Origin: Tubulanus polymorphus | Lineage: Eukaryota > Nemertea > Palaeonemertea > Tubulaniformes > Tubulanidae | Assembly: GCF_964204645.1 (NCBI RefSeq) | Contig: NC_134029.1 | Span: forward strand, 2,675,001 to 2,739,000 | Length of the DNA: 64,000 nt | Reading direction: 5' to 3' | The notes under the pieces: model-generated | Databases searched by the model: none | Seen by the model: only the letters and a program-made list of their open reading frames with translations | Told to the model about the DNA's origin: nothing | In this document: in pieces, positions 24,187 through 42,118 of the stretch | How the letters are laid out: the number at the start of each line of letters is the position of its first letter | Position numbering within the stretch: the stretch's first letter is position 1 | Position numbers and translations under genes: made by a program

Positions 24187-27118
24187 TTATGATTTATCTT
24201 TCTTTTCTTTTTTCTCAGCATCCGACTTGGCCTCGGCTGCTTCGTGCTTCTTCAATAACTCATCAACTTCGCTCGTTGGTAAAACCTTCAATAACAATTT
24301 AGGTATCAGTGGAAAACCGGTTCTAACAAAATCAAAAATTTTTGATCGAATATCATTTTTTTGCCCCGGGAACCACTCGAATTCTATTAGCGGTCTAGTC
24401 ATTCAAAATAAATGATTGGCTGTGATGTTTAGATTGGCCGCTTCTTCTATTTGTATAAGGCTTAGAATCGTGCACATAGGACGGGTGGAGTGGGGATGGT
24501 GGTGCAGGAAGAGGGGACTGGAAATACAATTACCTTTATAACAGTTTTCCCATTTTCTCTTGTCAATGTCGCTAATTCCATTTTCTCTGATGATAATTTA
24601 TTGATATCTAGAGTTTTATTGAGAACTTTCAAACTCAACAACAAAGCATCTTTCAATTCTATTGTCTCTTTATAGTCCTGTTTCAACATCGAAATAGCAG
24701 CCTATACAAATAGAAATAAATAAACACACTCAATCGCAACGACAAAGCACAAGTTTTCTCAGACCTGTAGCCAGGGCAGATAGTGGCTAGGTGGAGTTCT
24801 TTGGTACTCAAATGAGCACAATTCAGGGAATTTTTAGCAGGTTGGAAGTTTCTTTTCCCCTTAACCTAATCAGTGCCATTCAGGACATTACTAGCAAGTC
24901 AAAGGTGTCTTTTTTCCCAATTGATGGAAAACAGAGAATACCTTGCCGCTGCCACAATTTGAACCCCCGAGTTTGACGGCCTTCTCACAGATCTGAGGAA
25001 TTAGGTAATAGTGGTAGAGATGTACACTTACTGCACTATTGTTACCGATACAAGTAGCTTTCCATCCTCCGTAGTTTCCACTAGGATCACTCTGATACAA
25101 CTGATATCCGTGGTGTTTATCCCAACCCATATATAACAATGAAACACCGAACGGTCGTTTACCTGATACAAAAACAAACATAAATCAATTAACAATGAGC
25201 CAATCGAATAACTTCTGTCAGTTAGGACCTAGCAATATTACCTCCGATTTGTGTATATAACTGTTTATAATCACAGATAGAACTGACTAACTGTTCACAG
25301 GGTTGAGGTTCACCATAATAGAATAAATACCTACAAAACAATCATCGCATAAATATCAGATCAGATCAAGCAAAAATTGTAGAGCTGTGTTCATTGTGGC
25401 AAAATATCCGATGAGGGCGGTTTCTTTTCAAGAGGAGCCTTGTGCCAATGAGATATAAACAAATTTGAATTCTCCGACTTATCCGTGATTTTCAAGAGGA
25501 GTCAGAATTCTCTAATTTTCCCCACAGGGAAAAATGAATCTGATATTCCTTGATGATTTTTTCTGACCTGTAAAAGGGAGACCCAAAACCGGACGCAAAG
25601 TTCATACCTCTGAGCAGAATAACGCAATTCATTAATCAAGAAATTTGCGTCGGAGGTGATTCCTGCAACGCTACAAGCCATATCCCTAGAAATAAATCGA
25701 AACTTGCAGTTCATTATTTTCATTCGAAATTCATAAATCGCAGGAAATTGCGAATGATTGTTAAACTTACTCGTGAAGTTTGTAGATTTTTTCTGAGTAG
25801 GAAACCTCGTCGAGGAGTTTATTCGTGTTACGTCTTTCCGCAGCTAAAACGACGCCATCTTTAGCTAGAATACCGAGACACGTACCAGCGTGGCCGATAG
25901 CTTCCATCGCATATTCAACCTGGTACAATCGACCTAAAAACAAAACAAAATGAGGACTATTCACTGACCGATCTATTCAATTAAAATCAATCAATAATTC
26001 GTCAAATTCTACAGATGACAAATAAATATTGTATGAACCCTCAAGAATTAAAATCTGAGATGCATGCCAACACAGACCCTGGCCGCAGATCCTACATTGA
26101 AATTGGTCTAGTTAGTTACCTAATTGTTGGTGGTAAGCTTTTTATAATCGAATGGGCTTATACCAACGGATCAATGTGGTTTGTGAAAATATCCGATCGT
26201 GAAACTAAATCAGACAGGTTACTGACTAGTGATCACTAGGCGGCCACAAGTATCTAGCCCACAGGGACTTGGCACAAAAAGTTTTTGACCCCAGTATCCT
26301 AGGTACTACATATGAGAAGACTTTTTATATATAGTACCTAGGATACTGGGGTCAAAAACTTTGTGTGTCAAGTCCCTGTGATCTAGCCAATTAGATGCGT
26401 TGCATTGATAAAGCGAATCTGCCAGTGAAAAACAACGCATCTGATTGTCGGTGAAAGTTAATTGAAATGAAGTGGCTATTCGCACGGACACGTACGAATA
26501 ATTCCGGAGGTTATTCGTAAAGGAAGGGATAGGGTTAGGGTAAGGTGAGGCTATATCTAGTTAAAACATTCGGCCGACTGTCAGCGAGCTTGGTGGTCTA
26601 GTGGTACGATGCTGTGCTAGTAATTTACTGGTTTACTGGCCCGGCATCGAGTCTCATTCTATTTTTCTCTTACTCTCTTCTCTACACTTTCCTTGAATTT
26701 TCTAGGTCCCGCACCTTTTTGTACGATGTGTGGCGAATATACATTCTACCCAGAACAAAATGCAAGGCTTTAATCTCTACTTTAGATTCTGACTATCTAA
26801 AATAATTTTGATTTCGATGGCTTACCTTCAGGAGAGAAGATAGTCGTACGCGAGTCATATCTGCGAGACTGGAAAAAAATTCATCACAATAAAATAAGTT
26901 TGATTGATTTTTTTTGTGATTCAGCATTTTTAATGTTTGATTTCGGATTCAGACCGCGAATCAGGAAATTAATTCATCAATTCTAATTATTTATAAATAA
27001 ACAATACATCACAGATTCAAGCTAGAATAATCGATTACAACCGGGAAAACGATTAACTGTGTGATAAGATTTGTATAAAATTTTGCTGCCGGCAAATTTC
27101 AATCTAAACCCACCATCT
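24187..27118 (-). CDS. PSMA4: 20S proteasome subunit alpha type-4
   Basis: Minus-strand coding exons, 5' to 3': 27118-27116 (ATG, inferred), 26868-26826, 25933-25771, 25685-25608, 25330-25242, 25162-25032, 24701-24534, 24285-24187; 774 nt, 257 residues (human 261). Phases match at every junction. The N-terminus [19 protein letters not shown] contains the alpha-subunit signature ([14 protein letters not shown]). Later blocks include [53 protein letters not shown] and [14 protein letters not shown], and the lysine-rich C-terminal tail is typical of alpha-4. It forms part of the outer ring of the 20S core and is non-catalytic. The ATG exon is the weakest part: it is a lone codon before GTGGGT, preceded by CCAAG. 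Two introns carry mobile elements (see 26114-26388). Confidence 0.95.
26114..26229 (+). repeat. Dispersed repeat, copy in PSMA4 intron
   Basis: Similar to 23453-23593: both contain AGTTACCTAAT, TTGGTGGTAA, CTTATACCAA and a 33-bp block (TGTGGTTTGTGAAAATATCC onward) that is identical, then a shared ending TTACTGACTAG. The hAT-like foldback element begins 30 bp further on. Confidence 0.75.
26260..26380. mobile_element. Foldback MITE (hAT-like) with 8-bp target-site duplication
   Basis: A 121-bp element in a PSMA4 intron. The two arms (26260-26306 and 26334-26380) are inverted copies with 2 mismatches in 47 bp, and pairing continues several bases inward, leaving a loop of only about 13 bp. The termini read CACAGGGACTTG. 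The element is flanked on both sides by ATCTAGCC (26252-26259 and 26381-26388), an exact 8-bp direct repeat. An 8-bp duplication is typical of the hAT superfamily. No coding capacity. Confidence 0.85.
26586..26665 (+). repeat. tRNA-like SINE head
   Basis: TGGTGGTCTAGTGGTACGAT resembles a pol III A box region, and GGCATCGAGTCTC about 40 bp on resembles a B box. Arms do not fold into a functional tRNA. It lies in a PSMA4 intron. Confidence 0.4.
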
Positions 27119-28129
27119 TGGATTTCTTGAGCGTCACTAATAAGCGGCTGGCGGACTCGGAAGAGTAAACACTAAATTCCTGGGTAGAATGTGTAAAGGG
27201 CCAACTTCCGACTACTGGTGTCCCAGCAAACTTGGGAAACAAATATCAATATTTTTAGCCTGACTGGGTTGGAACTCCACACACCCCTGCGTACAAAAAT
27301 CTCACGCCCTGAACTGTCAAATCGGACGGTTCTATGATCTGATCACTGCCCGACCGGCGCTGGGGTTCGCCCGCGGATCGCATCGAGTCATAGTCCGCAC
27401 CTTAGTCCAATTCCGGACCGATTAGGGGTTTTCGGGTTTTCGAAATATCCATTACCGTCCTAATGTCATCGGTTTTACACTTCCGAACTGTCAAAATTTA
27501 AAGTTGCCCATTTGTTGATTAATTAGTGGTTTACAATTCCCAGATTACAGTAGAATGATCGCATATTGGGTGCATATTCGTGATTAAACAGGTACACTTT
27601 AGAGTTTAGTGATTAAACCACAGGCACTCGCCGACGAGGGTATACACACAGTCTCTGGCCGGGGTGGGGGAGGTTATTGATACTGATGACTGTATCTATC
27701 TGTGTTTTGAGTGGTTAATCTGCAATAAATCCGAGAAAAAACATCTCGCTACTGATACGTTTAAGAAGATAATGGCCGCCGCTAGCTGCATACACACAAC
27801 GACATCACTAGTCTAGTAGTAGCTAGCCGTTGTTCGGAACCGTAACAACGACTGGTATTCAGACTACGACATCACTAGCTACTAACAAACTTCGTCTTTC
27901 CAATCTAAAATTAAAACTTCTATTTTATATGATGCTTACTTGTGATATTAGATTAAAGTTATATATCCTTTTATTCCGTGAGACACTATCGATTTGTGAA
28001 ACGTCTTTCATATTGCATAACGTGTACATATTGCACCGTGAAACTTACCCTAATTTCTTTGATTTCTCCACTAAATATTACTGCAATGAAATGTGACTAT
28101 TTCAGAGGCAGTTGATGTAATAATCGAAG
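27119..28129. promoter_or_regulatory. Divergent intergenic region of PSMA4 and TBCK
   Basis: About 1 kb separates the inferred PSMA4 ATG (minus) from the TBCK ATG (plus). It includes a GC-richer stretch at about 27330-27430, and a TTTCAG acceptor-like site at 28100-28105 suggests that TBCK has an upstream non-coding exon. A 58-bp mobile element sits at 27809-27866. No core promoter motif is clear. Confidence 0.5.
27809..27866. mobile_element. Micro-MITE copy 1 with 9-bp target-site duplication
   Basis: A 58-bp segment beginning TAGTCTAG and ending CAGACTA (inverted ends), flanked by CGACATCAC on both sides (27800-27808 and 27867-27875). It has internal inverted CGTTGTT/AACAACG. A 71-bp relative lies at 28417-28487. 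It sits between PSMA4 and TBCK. Confidence 0.75.
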
Positions 28130-31100
28130 ATGCCTAAGTTTGGTAATTCGCTATTCGGGGTGTCTACGTTCTACGCGGCTAGTTTACCTAATGATAAATG
28201 TGGAGCAAATGGTTTACCTCTGACTCCTAATTCCATCAAAATACTCGGTAGATTTCAATACTTAAAAACATTCGAACATCCGAACTGCTGCGTTTATCTG
28301 GATCTGATTCGCTCTAAACACGGTGAGTGTGATTGTGATTATCCTCCAACTCTGCCACCATCCTCGACAGGGATACGAACCATGGCAGATTCTGACCATT
28401 GCCATGGTGTGAAACCTAGTCTAGTACCTAGCCGTCGTTCCTCAAACAACCGTAGGGAACTGGTAACAACGACTGGTATTCAGACTATGTGAAACCCTAC
28501 CTAATGAGCCCCAGTGCACAGATACAGTTGCAGGTTGCGGCACCAATCTGATGACCTGTTGTATAATCTAATTTCACAGATAACTATAAATGAAATAACC
28601 CAGGCTAAAATATGATTTCTTATTGGCTACTAATGACATCATCCAAGCTGCACTGAAAACCTGCACATTTGGGCTTATGAAGCAGGTTTTTTGCCATTGC
28701 CTAATGTCGATGCCATCAGGTTCTAATCTCTGCTGAGGGAGGATGTACGTACTTTAGTACAAATGATGGATATGTTTATGTTTAATTGTTGTATGTACGA
28801 TTATATTGCAGAGAGAATCAGTATCGTCTCCGAATATTATGATAATAATCTGGCAATTGAAATGAAATCTGGTTTATACAGCAAGTAAGTTATACTGGAT
28901 TCTACTTCACTAATACTTGATCAACCATCTCCTTGATCACTGTACGATTGCGGTCTAAACCCTCGTAAAATTCTACGCACCAATACTGAGTAAGACTATG
29001 TGAAATACAGTACATTCTTGTATCTTACTGTGGTCAAGTTGAAACTACGTGTAGTTTTTACCCTGAGTTGGGATCATATACTAAGAAAGAGTTTGAAAAA
29101 GACATTAGACTCTGTCTCAAAGTATTTATTCTTAAAGCGTAAATGTTTACTGAATGTGGTTTTTTTAAAATTATTTCAGTGAATCAATGTTGACTGGTCT
29201 TGCGTTTAATGTTCTACAAGCTCTAAGTTATATTCATCAAAAAGGACTGACACATTGTAATCTATCACCTGAAAATATTCTATTAGATCCAACGGGTCGT
29301 GTGAAATTATCGAATTATGGATTATATCATATGACAGGACATGGGACTGATGTAGCGTTTCCTATCGGGTAGGTTTGAATACTACATCATGAAGTTTTTG
29401 GGACGTGTTAGGAATGTTGATCAAGGGACAGTTGCTCAAAAGTTTGTTGAAGTTGCCCTTCAGATAGATACCGTAGTAACAATGTCAACAAGTCAGTTAT
29501 CCATCTGCCCATTCTACGTTCCTACAACTCATGAATTTGGAGCAACTAGCCCTTGAATATCAACGGTGATATCGTTATTTTGTCCTGACATTTTAGTGAA
29601 TGTGAATATATGTCGCCTGAAACAATAGCTATGGGTCGACCTACGGCTCACGATACAGAGGAACCAATACCTCGTATCGGTCCTAAATCAGATGTCTGGT
29701 CTCTCGGTATGGTGCTTTTGGAGACATATTTGGTAAGTAGATGGCTAAAGAATTTTTGAAGAGTCTGATAACTGTCGCGCACTGATGTCTCAATTTTTTC
29801 ATGTCTCATAGGGAATAAAACTTTATTCAAGTTTAACGGTCAAACAGAAATTAAGAAAGGTGCTTTCATTCCTTACATCGAGTAAGTATGGATACTATTT
29901 CTCATCTATTTGATTCTTTAAATTAGTCGTCATTTTTTACAAATTTTAACTCGTAGATTCAGAGCCATTGGAACAAGTGCTTCATGACAATGGTTTAACA
30001 TTGAAATTGAAGGTATGATCAGTGTTTAGTTTCCTGATGAAATCTCAATGGTTTGTAAGATTTCATGTGCTATTTTGACTGATATTTTCAGGATATGCCA
30101 AAGAATCTCAGAGAATTTTTCACACTTTGTCTGACAACATCAACTTCTACGAGGTAAGACGTAGCCGAAATGCTAAAACTTCATTAGCATTCTTATATTC
30201 TGACTGAAATTCATATATTTCAGACCTACAGTTCAGACTTTGATTTGTTCAAAAATATTCAATGAAAATCGCAAAACATATGTAAGTAAAGATTACAATT
30301 TGGAAGAAACTACGCTTTGAAGATGTTTGAAATTTGATGTTTTTATCGGTTTTATTTTCGTAGGTTCCACATAAGAATGGTTATTTACCGTTAAGCGCAC
30401 AAGCTCGCAGTTTGGACCTAGAAATGCCTGTATTGGATGAGGAAAGCCTTGGGAAAGGTATAAACATTCTAGCAAACCTGTGATGTTCCATATCAAAATG
30501 CACAAGTTACTGTACAGTAAAACCTCTATAATGAACACCTTTGGGTCTGGGCAAAACGTTCGCTGTGGAAAGGTGTTAGCTATGGAGAAGTTTGAATTTT
30601 GACATCACACAATCTTGTGGTCACTCATTGCGAAGATCAATAGAAATCGTATCCTACACAGATGCACGATTCACGTATCATTTGGCTATCTAATTTTTAA
30701 CAATTTAAATCTCCACACATAATCAACACAGCAACACAACCTTACAGGTTGAAATCCATATGGCAAGTGACCAAAAATAAAAAAGATATCAATACAATAT
30801 GCAGAATACAATACGTAGAATGTCAGGAATTAATCCTTACACTCGTCAATTGACCCCCAGACATACTGGTACATGGACACTGTATGCTCTTGAGAGGTGT
30901 TCATTGTAGAGAGCTTCTCTTACTTGAAAATGAAATTTTCGTTGCGAGGAATAGTGTTCATTAGTACATAGTGGGTGTATTTGCAGAAACAGATGTGGAT
31001 CATTTAGCTGAGAGAAGTATGAGCGAGGTTTATTACCTATGGACGTTATCCGGTGGATACATAAACTCAGTGTTGAAGAAAGCCGGTTTAACTAAAACGA

Positions 31101-34100
31101 ATCCGCCGGTTACGATGATGCCTCAGTTTGTCGTTGAACAAGGAGAAATGTTCGGACAAGTGAAAGATCAGTCATCGTTGTATAATAAAACAGTGGTGGT
31201 TTTATCATTCGAACAGCTCCGACAGGTAACGCACATTTTACTTCTGAATCTAAACACCTGAGATATCCTAAAAACAGTTACATTATATATTCGTACCGAT
31301 ACATTTTATCTGACTGTACATCATCATTTATGTATATAGTGTTATTGTAGTGAAAAATTCAATAACTTTGATTAGAACTTAATGCCTTTTTCTGTAGAGA
31401 TTGGAAAATCTGGATGAAACGGCGTATTACCCACTGTTAGAGGGAGAAGAGTAAGTACAGATTCAAACGCCCTGTTGAATTATTATGTTATTTAGGAATT
31501 TTACCCACTTTATTGTTTTTCAGTTCATTTTTACCTCACAATAATGGTAATCACAGCGCAGGAGGACTGCCCACTTCACCGAGTATAGCTAGTCTTAACG
31601 AGACGGCTTCACTACCGACTAATATCAAAGAAAAAGATATTGAATATCAGGTACTCAATCAGTTAAAACGACACTCATCTAAACACATTGTGTACTTTCA
31701 AACGTTGAAATCTAACTTCATTTTGATACACGGATGAACTTATTTCAATTCAACGATTAAGAGTTGTTTATTTTATTCTGTTGTAGTTTCATCGTATAAT
31801 ATTGTACGATCGTTTGTTAATCGGCTACCCTCATAAACGCCCACAGATCTGGAAGGAAGCTCGAGTTGATGTACCTCCACTCGTCCGTAATCTTGTCTGG
31901 GCTGCTCTTCTTGAAGTTGAGGTATATAGGTTACTAGACAAACTTCTTACGCCTAAGAATTTATCCCTTAGATGTAAGAGTTTTATCTCAGTAATTCTTG
32001 GAGATACTGCGCTCACCACTGCTGATTGCCTCTAATTATCATGTGCCCCGGACTTTGATTGCCTCTGATTATTGTGCTCCCAGGACAAAATATTTGAAAT
32101 TGACCTCCAATTTACTTGAGGATGACCCATCACTAACCCTTGAGTTTTATGAATGTGGTATATCGCTGTTTTTTCACACAGGGCGACTACCAAGAAAAAT
32201 ACGACGCAATTGATAAAGAAACACCTACAGCAACAGACAGACAGATAGAGGTTGATATTCCGCGTTGTCATCAGTACGACGAAATGTTATCTTCACCGGT
32301 CGCTCACGCAAAATTCAAACGTATTCTAAAAGCGTGGGTCGTCAGTCATCCGCAATACGTTTACTGGCAAGGATTAGATTCTCTTTGCGCGCCATTCCTT
32401 TACCTTAACTTCAACAACGAAGGTAAAAAACCAGTCGATTCATTACAGTAGTACCTCTTATACTCGGACATGTGCTGCTAAAACTAAGACTTCTGACTAA
32501 TTCAAAAAATGAAATAATCTTCTCAGATCAATTTTGCCATTGGTTCCAGTTTGTCTGAGTTAGGTGAGATTATTGTGTAAAGAAGTGGATGTCTTTGTCT
32601 TATTGAAGTGTAAATGGGTGCCTCGGGCTTTATATTTCAGCACTCGCCTATACCAGTCTGACGAAGTTCATTCCAAAATACCTGAATAAATTCTTCTTGA
32701 AGGATAATTCACTGGTTATAAAAGGTGCGACAAAAACTCCGTAGTTTTTCGTATACAACAAGGTGAAATATTAAATGTAATCTATATTTTGTTCTATTTG
32801 TAGAGTATTTAACGGTATTTAGTCATTTGATTGCATTCCATGATCCTGAGTTGAGTACACATCTTGATGGTATTGGATTCATTCCTGATGTAAGTCAGAC
32901 TCTAGATTTTTCATGAAATGAACTGAAATTCATTCAGTTTCTGTTAAATACGGCAATATTGTTGTAATGTTTTACAGCTGTATGCTATACCGTGGTTTCT
33001 GACGATGTATGCTCGTAAGTATCCTCTCTCCGCTTTCAACTCAGCTGAAAACTAGTCAACCCCAAATTAGTGATTGATGATTTTGGCTGTAAATAGAGTA
33101 ATAAATATCTTCTAAACAAAAACCTGGCTTTAGACGAGTGTAGTGGGGTTATCAGGCGGGCTCTGTATTGGGAGTTGATTGTTATGTATTTTCCCTAGTG
33201 AATCAACTGTTTTGATATTTGATTTCAGACGTTTTTCCTCTACACAAGATATTTCACCTGTGGGACACGTTATTACTGGGTAATTCATCGTTCCCGTTGT
33301 GTATCGGAGTAGCGATATTAGAACAGTTGAAACTGCAGCACAACCTCCTGTCTCACGGGTTTAACGAATGTATTTTACTATTCTCTGATATGCCTCGTAA
33401 GTCAATGCCGTTTATTCGTTCAGTTTCGTTATTAGTCAGTGATTAATGCCAGGAGTCTCGTGTTCTATCAGCATTTCTCATTCTTACAGAAATCGTAATC
33501 GAGAGATGCGTTCAGGATTCTATTAAGATATTTTGTAACACGCCGAAAAGTTCAACGTATCGACAGTACGCGCGTCCCGCTAAACGATCACCAGGGGGAG
33601 CTACAGATCGTCATTCTTACTATTCACAGGACTATCACGATTTGCCGGTTAATGAATTGGTGAGTACCACGAGTTAATGCGAATACATCAAGGCTTAACT
33701 CATCTAGAAATTCTCACTCTTTTCTGAATTTATTTTCGCAGTCGATGGAACCGGTTCCTCTAGAGGAACTACGCGAAGAGAAATGTCCTCGAATATCGGC
33801 TGAAGATCTGGTCGAGTTGGGTGAACTGATCGGACCAGTCGCGTCGAAGAGTCCCACAAAAAAATCCAAATCTAGTCGTCCGAAAATATTAATGATCGAT
33901 GTTCGAAGTCACGATGAGTAAGTAAAAAGTTTTATTGAGTAGTTACTAAACTCTGAGTAATGTAGAGTCTACAGTCTACTAAACTCTGAGTAATGTAGAG
34001 TCTACAGTCTACTAAACTCTGAGTAATGTAGAGTCTACAGTCTACTAAACTCTGAGTAATGTAGAGTCTACAGTCTACTAAACTCTGAGCAATGTCGAGT

Positions 34101-34962
34101 CTACAGTCTACTAAACTCTGAGTAATGTAGAGTCTACAGTTTACTAAACTCATGTACTAGACTAATGTAGGGTCTTTAAGGACTGATAATATCTGGATTA
34201 AACATATTTTACGATCAAACCCATTAAAAAGGTTGTCACCGTAAAAGTCACCTCATCATTTATCACTATTTGAGTCCCAATTTGTATTTCCGATTAAATT
34301 AACAAATCGTAAGTCGTCATAAGTATTCGACATAATGATCTTCCCAAATGTAATAAAAAATGCTAGTTTTACTGGGCATCTATGTATAGGTGGACCATTT
34401 AATGATATCCCATTTAGATCAAAATCCAGATAAAACTGATCTGAATTAAGATCATGGCCTGTAGCTCAGCAAGGGAGGGTAGATACTTTTTCCCCCCCTT
34501 AAAAGTGGAGTGAACCCATCTTTTTTATCAGTGGATTTGAAAGTAGTGCAAATTGTCATTTTCTTTGTTATTCACCTGATGTGAATGAGTTGTTTTATAT
34601 TTCAGTTATCAGCGAGGTTGTATACCTAACAGTATAAACCTACCGTATTCAACGGCATTTAATTCCGATAAAGATTTGAACCCGTGCGCCGCCGTACATT
34701 TGCTCAACTCGATGAAAGCACAGGTTAAAGTGATCATCGGAAACCGAGGAAAGAATGCCGTCTTCGTAAGTTTGAAAATGAATGAAATCTCTTCGAATTT
34801 CAAGTATTGATAGATTATTGTTAATTCATGAGGTTGTTTTTCGATTTTCAGTTTGCGAATGAATTAGTTCGACTCGGTTATAGTAAAGTGTGTATTCTGC
34901 ATAAAGGAATCGATGTTTTCACTTATACAAACGTTTTAATAGTTCCTTCACACGATTTATAA
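28130..34962 (+). CDS. TBCK: TBC domain-containing protein kinase-like (pseudokinase-TBC-rhodanese)
   Basis: Twenty-two coding exons, all phases consistent: 28130-28322, 28812-28884, 29180-29368, 29597-29732, 29812-29881, 29957-30012, 30092-30153, 30224-30281, 30364-30457, 30987-31225, 31398-31450, 31524-31650, 31787-31921, 32182-32422, 32641-32724, 32804-32889, 32978-33014, 33229-33396, 33490-33659, 33742-33917, 34606-34765, 34852-34962; 905 residues (human 893). Residues 1-280 are a kinase fold lacking catalytic residues (HCNLSPEN for HRD, NYG for DFG), a pseudokinase as in other TBCKs. A TBC Rab-GAP domain (about 465-700) keeps both fingers: IxxDxxR in [11 protein letters not shown], and YWQG. 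A C-terminal rhodanese-like domain (about 790-895) has no cysteine in its active loop (IIGNRGKN). Family role: endolysosomal traffic and mTOR signalling, and TBCK belongs to the FERRY complex. Conservation is strong throughout, e.g. [16 protein letters not shown]. Confidence 0.97.
28417..28487. mobile_element. Micro-MITE copy 2 with 9-bp target-site duplication
   Basis: A 71-bp relative of 27809-27866 with the same ends (TAGTCTAG...CAGACTA) and shared core AACAACGACTGGTATTCAG, flanked by TGTGAAACC on both sides (28408-28416 and 28488-28496). It lies in TBCK intron 1, 95 bp after the donor of the first coding exon. Two copies with different exact 9-bp duplications show transposition; 9 bp suits Mutator-like elements. 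Confidence 0.78.
30513..30960. mobile_element. Degenerate inverted-repeat element in a TBCK intron
   Basis: Starts with AAAACCTCTATAATGAACAC and near its far end (about 30893-30912) has the reverse form GAGGTGTTCATTGTAGAGAG. It fills most of the 529-bp intron 30458-30986. Boundaries and class are uncertain. Confidence 0.4.
33944..34153 (+). repeat. TBCK: 33-bp minisatellite in a TBCK intron
   Basis: About six near-identical 33-bp units (ACTAAACTCTGAGTAATGTA then GAGTCTACAGTCT), beginning 27 bp after the donor of the exon ending at 33917. Unit differences are 1-2 bases, so expansion is recent. Confidence 0.92.
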
Positions 34963-35040
34963 GTAGTAAACTCTGAATGAACGCAGGGAGGAGAGGATTG
35001 GCTCGATTTGAAGAAGCCTAGAGTTGTCTCATGTGAACAT

Positions 35041-35175
35041 GGCCCAGTTGCACTCCTGGCTTCTAACAGTGGGCTTGAATCTTAAAATTCGTCTTAAGTT
35101 ATTATAGATTCACTAGTTAACTCAGGGCAGGGTCTTAGACCTGGTCTTGAATCTGAGCCATGACTGCAACCGGCC
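35041..35175. mobile_element. MITE-like foldback repeat, family copy 3
   Basis: Left end GGCCCAGTTGCACTCCTGGC, right end GAGCCATGACTGCAACCGGCC minus its last base within 35155-35175; the ends pair imperfectly. It lies 78 bp after the TBCK stop, so probably in its 3' UTR. A half-copy (GGGCCCAGTTTCACTAAAGC) starts at about 22189. Confidence 0.6.
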
Positions 35176-35680
35176 TTTGAGTTAGAATGAAACCTTATTT
35201 TAGTCGAACCCTTGTGAACAGAGGGTTTCACGCTTTGGGAATCTGCACACTTGCTTGGGTTTATAGAATATCACAATCAAACTTAACCACAAACCACTTG
35301 TCTCCATTAGATTCTTTGAGTGAAGATATGTTCAGCATTTGTAAATCTTTATACATGATATTTGAAGAATTTTACCAGATTAAGCCTAAGGCAGATTTTT
35401 GGGGTGTGGGTAGCTCTGTGTGGTAGCTGTATTTATTGTTGTTGAAATTAGGAGATTGTTGGTATATAGAATGAAGCAATTATACGGAACTTAACGATAT
35501 ATAATTTTGTACGATCACAACATGTAAGCGGTCACTCGGCAAAAATAATCCATAAAAAACTAGTTGTTGAATGTTTATATGATGATAATGCAACCATCAT
35601 CGTGTTCATGTTTTTTTTCTACTCTGATCTGATTGAAATGAATTAAAATGCATTAATTGTTGATGGTGTAATCATGTGAT

Positions 35681-35686
35681 AATAAA
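35681..35686 (+). terminator. Candidate poly(A) signal for TBCK
   Basis: AATAAA about 720 nt after the TBCK stop. If used, the 3' UTR contains the foldback repeat at 35041-35175. Confidence 0.4.
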
Positions 35687-35699
35687 AATCTGTTTATAT

Positions 35700-42118
<6,419 letters not shown>

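Noticed and set aside
33932-34153. Repetitive minus-strand frame ([11 protein letters not shown] units)
   Set aside because: Translation of the 33-bp intronic minisatellite; no start context or splice logic.
33944-34153. CRISPR-like array
   Set aside because: Units are contiguous 33-bp tandem repeats without variable spacers, in a eukaryotic intron.
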